From: Desulfovibrionaceae bacterium UBA6814 | GTDB taxonomy: Bacteria > Desulfobacterota > Desulfovibrionia > Desulfovibrionales > Desulfovibrionaceae | Direction of reading: 5' to 3' | DNA: 9,909 nt | Assembly (NCBI GenBank): GCA_002452635.1 | Contig: DKEU01000043.1 | Location: 1-9,909 of the forward strand | Shown: one piece after another, positions 5,712 to 9,909 of the stretch | Numbering within the stretch: position 1 is the first letter of the stretch | How the letters are laid out: each line of letters begins with the position of its first letter | Translations under genes and position numbers: made by a program | Notes under the pieces: model-generated | What the model was told of the DNA's origin: nothing | Databases searched by the model: none | What the model saw: the letters and a program-made list of their open reading frames with translations, nothing else

Positions 5712-5739
5712 TTAATAGTATGAATTCGTCCCAGGTCAA
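5712..5739 (-). promoter_or_regulatory. Sigma-70-type promoter of the DUF2318-permease-ATPase unit
   Basis: Minus strand reads TTGACC, 16 bases, TATTAA (5 of 6 and 4 of 6 matches). The -35 directly abuts the terminator of the aldolase gene. The implied leader is about 200 nt and contains the palindromes. Confidence 0.5.
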
Positions 5740-5765
5740 GGGGGGAGCGCGAAGGCGCTCCCCCC
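5740..5765 (-). terminator. Terminator of the ADH synthase gene
   Basis: GGGGGGAGCGC-GAAG-GCGCTCCCCCC is a perfect 11-bp stem, 16 nt beyond the aldolase stop. The downstream minus-strand tail is TTGACCTGGG, so there is no long U-tract; termination may be incomplete or Rho-assisted. Confidence 0.65.
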
Positions 5766-5781
5766 TCGGGACGGCGCGACG

Positions 5782-6615
5782 CTACCGGCGGCGCTTGGCC
5801 GGCGTGCGGGCGGGCTTGTCGCCGCCGGCGATCTTCAGGGCCTCGGCCACGGAGGCGTTCCCGTGCACGATGGCGCGCAGGGCGGCCACCAGGCGCTGGG
5901 GATGGTCGGCCTGGAAGATGTTGCGGCCGATGGACAGGCCCGAGCCCCCGGCCTTGACCGAGTCGTGGGCCATCTGGAGGATGTCCTTGACCGAGTCCAT
6001 CTTGGCCCCGCCGGCGATGACCACCGGGATGCACACGCCCTTGACCACCTTCTCGAAGGTTTTGGGGGAGCCGGTGTAGGGCACCTTGACCACGTCCGCG
6101 CCCAGCTCCATGCCCACCCGGGCGCAGTGGGCCACCACCTCGGGGGAGAAGCCGTCCTTCACCTCCTTGCCCCGGGCGTAGACCATGGCCAGGGTGGGCA
6201 TGCCCCAGTCCGTGGCCTTGGACGCCGCCTCGCCCAGGTCGCGCAGCATCTCGCGCTCGGACTCGTCGCCGATGTTCACGTGCACGGACACCGCGTCCGC
6301 GCCCAGCTTGATGGCGTCCTCCACCGAGCCGGTGAGGGCCTTGGCGTTGGGAAAGGGCGAGAGGTTGGTGGACCCGGACAGGTGCACGATGAGCCCGATG
6401 TCCGGGCCGTGCTGGCGGTGGCCGCAGGGCACCAGGCCCTTGTGCATGAGCACCGCGTTGGCCCCGCCCTCGGCGATGTGGGTCAGGGTCTCCACCATGT
6501 CCACCAGCCCGGGGATGGGTCCCACCGAGACCCCGTGGTCCAGGGGGACGATGATGGTGCGTTTGGTGTCCCGGTTGAAGAAGCGTTCCTTGCGGATGGC
6601 CTTGCCGATGTGCAT
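5782..6615 (-). CDS. 2-amino-3,7-dideoxy-D-threo-hept-6-ulosonate (ADH) synthase
   Basis: DhnA/class I aldolase-family enzyme of 277 residues, closest by recalled motif pattern to archaeal MJ0400. It would condense an aspartate-semialdehyde unit with a ketose-derived C3 unit to give ADH, the precursor of 3-dehydroquinate in the route that bypasses DAHP synthase. MJ0400 active-site residues all have counterparts, seven lower in number: D26 in VPLDHG (23-28), Y146 and R148 in VYARGK, and Schiff-base K177 in GADVVKVPYTG (172-182). The phosphate-binding end SIGRNIFQ is at 228-235. The ATG at 6615 has AAGGAG nine bases upstream. The C-terminus has a short basic tail (KPARTPAKRRR). No dehydroquinate synthase II gene is adjacent. 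The leader looks like a tyrosine attenuator, which fits an aromatic pathway role. A plain class I FBP aldolase is a less likely alternative. Confidence 0.88.
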   Translation of the reverse strand: MHIGKAIRKERFFNRDTKRTIIVPLDHGVSVGPIPGLVDMVETLTHIAEGGANAVLMHKGLVPCGHRQHGPDIGLIVHLSGSTNLSPFPNAKALTGSVEDAIKLGADAVSVHVNIGDESEREMLRDLGEAASKATDWGMPTLAMVYARGKEVKDGFSPEVVAHCARVGMELGADVVKVPYTGSPKTFEKVVKGVCIPVVIAGGAKMDSVKDILQMAHDSVKAGGSGLSIGRNIFQADHPQRLVAALRAIVHGNASVAEALKIAGGDKPARTPAKRRR

Positions 6616-6640
6616 GGGAGTGTCTCCTTGGGTTGGGGTG

Positions 6641-6680
6641 GAAAAAGAAAAGGGGCCGCAGGTGGTGAACCTGTGGCCCC
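6641..6680 (-). terminator. Leader terminator (attenuator) before ADH synthase
   Basis: Minus strand: GGGGCCACAGGT, loop TCACC, ACCTGCGGCCCC, then TTTTCTTTTT. The 12-bp stem has a single A-C mismatch and the U-tract is the best in the window. It lies between the Tyr-rich leader ORF and the ADH synthase ribosome site (start codon 36 nt after the stem), so it can only act on the ADH synthase transcript. Its 5' arm contains GGGCC, complementary to GGCCC at 6735-6739. Confidence 0.85.
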
Positions 6681-6708
6681 TTCTTCGCGCGTCCGGTGAT
6701 GCTGGGTG

Positions 6709-6792
6709 CTAGAGCGCACGCCTCCGTCCGCCGCGGGCCGATGCCGCGGCATAATAATAGGAATACAGGGCCCGGGTGGAGAAGGTGCGCAT
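6709..6792 (-). CDS. Tyrosine-rich leader peptide (27 aa)
   Basis: Short ORF starting MRTFSTRALYSYYYAAAS and ending RRRAL with a TAG stop. Four of the five codons 10-14 are tyrosine and all are TAT. The flagellin YYY run in this window uses TAC, so these look like deliberate control codons. Directly after the last TAT begins a perfect 7-bp hairpin, GCCGCGG-N7-CCGCGGC (6730-6750). A ribosome stalled on the Tyr codons would cover its left arm. That would free GGCCC (6735-6739) to pair with the 5' arm of the downstream terminator. There is no good Shine-Dalgarno; the predicted transcription start is at or next to the A of the ATG, so it may be translated from a leaderless mRNA. The role is inferred by analogy with pheA and trp leader peptides. 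Confidence 0.7.
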   Translation of the reverse strand: MRTFSTRALYSYYYAAASARGGRRRAL

Positions 6793-6799
6793 GGGGCGG

Positions 6800-6828
6800 A
6801 CCCTAGACCCGGCGCTCCGGGTTGTCAA
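6800..6828 (-). promoter_or_regulatory. Sigma-70-type promoter of the leader/ADH synthase transcript
   Basis: Minus strand reads TTGACA, exactly 17 bases, TAGGGT. The -35 is perfect; the -10 keeps the key T, A and final T. The expected start falls at 6793-6792, i.e. at the first base of the leader ORF. Confidence 0.65.
6807..6822. promoter_or_regulatory. Palindrome inside the ADH synthase promoter spacer
   Basis: ACCCGG-N4-CCGGGT fills the spacer between the -35 and -10 elements. It may be an operator or, alternatively, a weak terminator hairpin for the CMD-like gene ending 17 nt away at 6839, though it lacks a U-tract. Confidence 0.35.
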
Positions 6829-6838
6829 TACGGCTTGG

Positions 6839-7324
6839 CTACTTGCCCGAGGGCTTGGCCGGCTTCTTGGCGGCCGGGGCCTTCTTGGCTGCGGCGGGCT
6901 TGGCCTTGGGCGCAGCCTTCTTGGCGGCCGCCGGTTTGGCCTTGGCCGCCGGCTTGGCCGCCGGTTTGGCCTTGGGCGCGACCTTCTTGGGCGCTGCGGC
7001 CTTGGCCGCGGGCTTGGCGTCGGCCAGGTCGCCCACCCAGGCCAGGGCGGCCGAGGCCTGGGGGAAGCCGATGGTGGAGATCAAGGCGATGAGGGCGTGC
7101 CGCACCTCGGCCGGGGAGGCGCCGGCCGCCACCGCCCGCCGGGCGTGGCTGTGCACCGAGCCCTCGGAGCGCATGGCCGCGGCGGCCCCGAGCTTCACCA
7201 GTTCGACGATCTTGTCGGACAGCGGGCCCTTGGCCGCGGCCTTGCCCAGGGCCTCCAGCGCGGCGAGGACCCCGGGGAACTCCGAGGAGAGTTTCTGGAA
7301 TTGCTTGGGCAGCTTGGCGCTCAT
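6839..7324 (-). CDS. CMD/AhpD-like domain protein with histone-H1-like C-terminal tail (161 aa)
   Basis: Residues 1 to about 100 form a small all-alpha carboxymuconolactone-decarboxylase-like domain; EGSVHSHARRAVAAGASPAE (54-73) aligns with the family core. The AhpD redox CxxC is absent: the two positions are S53 and S56, while H60 is kept, so peroxidase-type thiol chemistry is unlikely. Residues 104-161 are almost only Ala, Lys and Pro in repeated KPAAK/APKAK units, like the DNA-binding tails of histone H1-like bacterial proteins. The tail suggests nucleic-acid or polyanion binding. The ATG at 7324 has AGGAGG eight bases upstream. The reaction is unknown; some cysteine-free CMD proteins may be non-enzymatic. 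It is divergent from the FAH-family gene, with a separate promoter region between them. Confidence 0.85.
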   Translation of the reverse strand: MSAKLPKQFQKLSSEFPGVLAALEALGKAAAKGPLSDKIVELVKLGAAAAMRSEGSVHSHARRAVAAGASPAEVRHALIALISTIGFPQASAALAWVGDLADAKPAAKAAAPKKVAPKAKPAAKPAAKAKPAAAKKAAPKAKPAAAKKAPAAKKPAKPSGK

Positions 7325-7346
7325 GGGATTCCTCCTTTTCCCGCCC

Positions 7347-7373
7347 TGTATATCGGAGTATCGACCGTGGCAA
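7347..7373 (-). promoter_or_regulatory. Weak promoter candidate for the CMD-like gene
   Basis: Minus strand TTGCCA, 15 bases, TATACA. The hexamers are fair but the spacer is two bases short. It is the best candidate in the divergent gap. Confidence 0.28.
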
Positions 7374-7396
7374 CTGATTTCCCGCCGCCCGGACAT

Positions 7397-7425
7397 TAGA
7401 CACCGCGCCCCGGGACTGGTAGAAT
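7397..7425 (+). promoter_or_regulatory. Sigma-70-type promoter of the FAH-family gene
   Basis: TAGACA, exactly 17 bases, TAGAAT: five of six matches in each hexamer. The predicted leader is about 33 nt. Confidence 0.68.
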
Positions 7426-7465
7426 GTTTGGATAACGCCCTTTGCAGGGCTTCCAGGAGCATCCC

Positions 7466-8254
7466 ATGCAGATAATCCGCGCCGCATACCGGAACATCGC
7501 CTTTTACGCCCGCATCGAGGGCGGGAAGCTGCACTGCCTGGATCCCTCCAAGGGCATCTCCGGGCCGGTGCCCATCGAGGAGGCCCAGCTCCTGCCCCTG
7601 TCCGTGCCCACCAAGATCGTGTGCATCGGCGTGAACTACAAGGACCACGCGGCCGAGACCGGCCGGCCCATGCCCGAGGAGCCCCTCATCTTCTTCAAGC
7701 CGCCCTCCGCGGTGGTGGGCTTCCGCGATCCCATCGTCATCCCCGCCGGCGTGGGCCGGGTGGACTTTGAGGGCGAACTGGTGGCGGTCATGGGCCGCAA
7801 GTGCCGCAACCTGACCCCCGAGGAGGCCAAGGACGCGGTCTTCGGCTGGACCTGCGGCAACGACGTGACCGCCCGCGAGCTGCAGAAGAAGGACGGGCTC
7901 TTCGCCCGGGCCAAGGGCTTCGACACCTTCGCGCCGGTGGGGCCCTGGATCGAGACAGACGTGCCCGATCCCGGCAACCTGGAGCTCACCACCCTGGTCA
8001 ACGGCGAGGTGCGCCAGCGCGGGGCCACCGCGGACATGGCCTTCCACCCCCACTACCTCATCAGCTTCGTGTCCCGGATCATGACCCTGTTCCCGGGCGA
8101 CCTCATCTTCACCGGCACGCCCTCGGGCATCGGCCCGCTGTCGCCCGGCGACGAGGTGGTGGTGGACATCGCCGGGGTGGGCCGGCTCACCAACCCGGTG
8201 GTGGAGGAGGGCTCCCCCACCGCGGCCCCCGAGCCCCCGGACACGGTGCAGTAG
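7466..8254 (+). CDS. Fumarylacetoacetate hydrolase (FAH) family protein
   Basis: Cytoplasmic metal-dependent enzyme of 262 residues. The family includes acylpyruvate hydrolases, 2-hydroxyhepta-2,4-diene-1,7-dioate isomerases, and oxaloacetate tautomerases/decarboxylases. Visible core: KIVCIGVNYKDHAAE (50-64) with H61; metal ligands E102 and E104 in VDFEGELVAVMG and D133 in TCGNDVTAREL; the lid-like RAKGFDTFAPVGPW (148-161); and the C-terminal FTGTPSGIGPLSPGDEV (215-231). The ATG at 7466 has AGGAG six bases upstream; a TTG at 7442 would add only eight residues. The gene has its own promoter and terminator and is monocistronic, with no catabolic neighbours, so a house-cleaning oxaloacetate/acylpyruvate role is as likely as aromatic degradation. 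Exact substrate is not assignable. Confidence 0.93.
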   Translation: MQIIRAAYRNIAFYARIEGGKLHCLDPSKGISGPVPIEEAQLLPLSVPTKIVCIGVNYKDHAAETGRPMPEEPLIFFKPPSAVVGFRDPIVIPAGVGRVDFEGELVAVMGRKCRNLTPEEAKDAVFGWTCGNDVTARELQKKDGLFARAKGFDTFAPVGPWIETDVPDPGNLELTTLVNGEVRQRGATADMAFHPHYLISFVSRIMTLFPGDLIFTGTPSGIGPLSPGDEVVVDIAGVGRLTNPVVEEGSPTAAPEPPDTVQ

Positions 8255-8275
8255 GGCCGGGCGGAATGGTTTTGC

Positions 8276-8308
8276 GCCGCGTCCGGGCCTGCCCGGGCGC
8301 GGCTTTTT
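8276..8308 (+). terminator. Intrinsic terminator of the FAH-family gene
   Basis: GCCGCGTCCGGGC and GCCCGGGCGCGGC pair over the whole arm (one G-U), followed by TTTTT at 8304-8308. It begins 21 nt after the stop codon. Confidence 0.88.
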
Positions 8309-8338
8309 GATACGGCGCGGCCGGTGTGCCCCGACCCC

Positions 8339-8367
8339 TTGCCAACCTGAGAACTTTCGCGTAAAAG
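8339..8367 (+). promoter_or_regulatory. Sigma-70-type promoter of rpsB-tsf
   Basis: TTGCCA, exactly 17 bases, TAAAAG (5 of 6 and 4 of 6). It is the only good candidate between the upstream terminator and rpsB, and gives a leader of about 100 nt. Confidence 0.55.
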
Positions 8368-8398
8368 GCACCGGTTCCAAATTCGCACATCCCGGCTG

Positions 8399-8435
8399 GC
8401 CCGCCGGGTGCCCCGCAGGGCGGGGTATGGCGGGC
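8399..8435 (+). promoter_or_regulatory. Two-tier hairpin in the rpsB leader
   Basis: The outer stem GCCCGCC (8399-8405) pairs with GGCGGGC (8429-8435). The inner stem CCCCGC (8411-8416) pairs with GCGGGG (8420-8425). In E. coli the rpsB leader is the target of autogenous repression by S2, so this could be an analogous regulatory leader; no sequence match to that element is claimed. Confidence 0.4.
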
Positions 8436-8476
8436 GTTCACGCAGCCGGGGTGGAGGACAAACCCTAGGAGGCAAC

Positions 8477-9289
8477 ATGGCGTACGTGAACATGAAGCAG
8501 ATGCTCGAGACCGGTGTCCACTTCGGGCACCAGACCCGCCGTTGGAATCCCAAGATGCGGCCCTTCATTTTCGGGGCCCGCAACGGCATCCACATCATCG
8601 ACCTGCAGCAGACGGTGAAGCTGTTCCAGAAGGCGCACGATTTCGTGGCCGACACCGTGGCCAAGGGCGGCAAGGTGATCTTCGTGGGCACCAAGCGCCA
8701 GGCCCAGGAGGCGGTCAAGGCCGAGGCCGAGCGCGCCGGGCAGTTCTTCGTCACCCACCGCTGGATGGGCGGCACCCTGACCAACTTCGTCACCATCCGC
8801 AAGAGCATCGACCGCCTGAAGAAGCTGGAGGCCATGTTCGGGGACGGCACCATCAACAAATTCCCCAAAAAGGAAATCGTGATGATGAGCCGCGAGGTGG
8901 CCAAGCTGAACAACGCCCTGGGCGGCATCAAGGACATGGAGGCCCTGCCCGCGGCGGCCTTCATCATCGACCCCAAGCGCGAGGAGATCGCGGTGCAGGA
9001 ATGCCGCAAGCTGGGCATCCCGCTGGTGGCCGTGGTGGACACCAACTGCGACCCCGACGTCATCGACTACGTGATCCCGGGCAACGACGACGCCATCCGG
9101 GCCATCAAGCTCTTCGTTTCGGCCATGGCCGACGCCTGCATGGAAGGCGGCGCCAAGCTGAAGGAGACCGCCGCGGCCGCGGACGACAAGACCGAGGCCA
9201 AGGCCGCCCCGGCCCCGGCCGCCGAGCCCGCCCCCGCGGCCCCCGAGACCCGGGACGCCGCCGACGAAACCGCCGAGGAGGAAGCCTAA
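8477..9289 (+). CDS. rpsB: 30S ribosomal protein S2
   Basis: Ribosomal small-subunit protein of the S2 family, 270 residues. Start MAYVNMKQMLETGVHFGHQT, then RRWNPKMRPFIFGARNGIHI (21-40), the coiled-coil-bearing middle, FVGTKRQAQ (69-77), RWMGGTLTNF (95-104) and the conserved end DTNCDPDVIDYVIPGNDDA (189-207). Beyond about residue 228 is a low-complexity Ala/Pro/Glu/Asp tail, an acidic extension over the E. coli length (about 240). The ATG at 8477 has AGGAGG four bases upstream. Followed after one base by tsf, as in most bacteria. Confidence 0.99.
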   Translation: MAYVNMKQMLETGVHFGHQTRRWNPKMRPFIFGARNGIHIIDLQQTVKLFQKAHDFVADTVAKGGKVIFVGTKRQAQEAVKAEAERAGQFFVTHRWMGGTLTNFVTIRKSIDRLKKLEAMFGDGTINKFPKKEIVMMSREVAKLNNALGGIKDMEALPAAAFIIDPKREEIAVQECRKLGIPLVAVVDTNCDPDVIDYVIPGNDDAIRAIKLFVSAMADACMEGGAKLKETAAAADDKTEAKAAPAPAAEPAPAAPETRDAADETAEEEA

Positions 9290-9290
9290 C

Positions 9291-9896
9291 ATGGCCATTG
9301 CTGCGAGCGACGTGAAGGCCCTGCGCGACAAGACCGGCGCGGGCATGATGGACTGCAAGAAGGCCCTGGAGGCTGCCGCCGGCGACGTGAACAAGGCCGT
9401 GGACTGGCTGCGCGAGAAAGGCCTGGCCAAGGCCGCCAAGAAGGCCGGCCGCGCCACCTCCGAAGGCCACATCGGCTCCTACGTCCACTCCAACGGCAAG
9501 ATCGCCGTGCTGGTGGAGCTCAAGTGCGAGACCGACTTCGTGGCCCGCAACGAGAAGTTCCTGGCCTTTGCCAAGGACCTGGCCATGCAGGTGGCCGCCG
9601 CCTCCCCGGTGTGCGTGACCCCGGAGCAGGTCCCGGCCGAGCTCCTGGAGCGCGAGAAGGCCATCTACAAGGCCCAGGCCATGGAAGAGGGCAAGCCTGA
9701 GGCCATTGCCGAGAAGATCGTGGAAGGCCGCATCAAGAAGTACTACGCTGAGGCCTGCCTCATGGAGCAGGGCTTCATCAAGGACGACAAGGTCAAGATC
9801 AAGGACCTGCTCAACGAGCTCATCGCGGTGCTCGGGGAGAACATCCAGATCGGCCGATTCGTCCGCCTGGTCCTCGGCGAAGACGCCGAGGAATAG
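9291..9896 (+). CDS. tsf: Elongation factor Ts
   Basis: Guanine-nucleotide exchange factor for EF-Tu. 201 residues, the short form lacking the second core subdomain seen in the 283-residue E. coli protein. The N-terminal UBA-like domain is MAIAASDVKALRDKTGAGMM with DCKKAL (1-26). The hallmark TDFVARN is at 81-87, with D82 and F83 equivalent to the residues that push into the EF-Tu nucleotide site. The C-terminal part holds GENIQIGRFVR (182-192). The ATG lies one base after the rpsB stop; GAGGAGG inside the end of rpsB is its ribosome site, so the genes are coupled. Complete, ending 13 bases before the window edge. Confidence 0.99.
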   Translation: MAIAASDVKALRDKTGAGMMDCKKALEAAAGDVNKAVDWLREKGLAKAAKKAGRATSEGHIGSYVHSNGKIAVLVELKCETDFVARNEKFLAFAKDLAMQVAAASPVCVTPEQVPAELLEREKAIYKAQAMEEGKPEAIAEKIVEGRIKKYYAEACLMEQGFIKDDKVKIKDLLNELIAVLGENIQIGRFVRLVLGEDAEE

Positions 9897-9909
9897 GCCC
9901 GCAAGGGAA

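Noticed and set aside
4251..5723. 490-codon plus-strand ORF antisense to the permease and DUF2318 genes
   Set aside because: No recognisable domain, Gly/His/Gln-rich shadow composition, no ribosome site; the minus-strand genes carry clear motifs.
6751..6765. TAT-rich stretch as a -10 promoter box for ADH synthase rather than Tyr codons
   Set aside because: No matching -35 at 16-18 bp upstream, while a TTGACA-N17 promoter lies further upstream and the stretch is in frame in an ATG-to-TAG ORF followed by an attenuator hairpin. Not fully excluded.
6850..7010. Short imperfect direct repeats as a CRISPR or satellite array
   Set aside because: They are the codons of the Ala/Lys/Pro tail (GCC/AAG/CCG) in frame with the CMD-like gene; no spacer pattern.
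7442..7465. TTG start for the FAH-family protein
   Set aside because: ATG at 7466 has AGGAG at ideal distance; the extra eight residues are not family-like.

Overview
The window looks like chromosome of a high-GC, motile, anaerobic deltaproteobacterium of the Desulfovibrio type. This is inferred from four things: short flagellins with a conserved NDC(S/A)EDYYY block, an archaeal-type ADH synthase in place of a classical DAHP synthase, a DUF2318 protein next to a MacB/FtsX-type permease, and a short (about 200-residue) EF-Ts. No transposase, phage gene, tRNA, rRNA or CRISPR array was found.

Layout. 1-3010 (minus strand): three tandem flagellin genes. The first is cut by the window edge. It is 97.8% identical in DNA to the second over the visible 558 bp, while the third is about 85% identical in protein. 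Each gene has its own promoter: sigma-28-like for the first two and sigma-54-like for the third. GC-rich hairpins separate the transcription units. The leaders of the first two carry paired GGA-in-loop hairpins of the kind CsrA binds. A 127-nt long-hairpin repeat abuts the stop codon of the third gene. 3058-5740 (minus): a three-gene unit encoding a DUF2318 cysteine-rich protein, a MacB/FtsX-type permease and a LolD/MacB-type ATPase. It probably serves metal (iron) or redox handling at the membrane. An AT-rich terminator-like hairpin lies between permease and ATPase, and a perfect 11-bp-arm palindrome lies in the leader of the unit.

5740-6828 (minus): ADH synthase, the first enzyme of the alternative route to 3-dehydroquinate and aromatic amino acids. 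Its leader has a TTGACA promoter, a 27-codon ORF with Tyr-Ser-Tyr-Tyr-Tyr (all TAT codons), a hairpin abutting the Tyr codons, and a strong U-tailed terminator just before the structural gene. This is the architecture of a tyrosine-sensing transcription attenuator and is the most interesting item here. 6839-7324 (minus): a cysteine-free carboxymuconolactone-decarboxylase-like domain fused to a histone-H1-like Lys/Ala/Pro tail. 7397-8308 (plus): a monocistronic FAH-family gene with promoter and terminator, divergent from the CMD gene. 8339-9909 (plus): the rpsB-tsf translation operon, with a promoter and a structured leader.

All protein-coding genes left of 7325 are on the minus strand and all right of 7466 are on the plus strand, so 7325-7465 is a divergent control region. 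Long ORFs antisense to the flagellin, ABC and aldolase genes are GC-driven shadows. Gaps near or above 200 bases (559-789, 1681-2062, 5502-5781, 6616-6838, 8255-8476) all hold the regulatory elements listed below.
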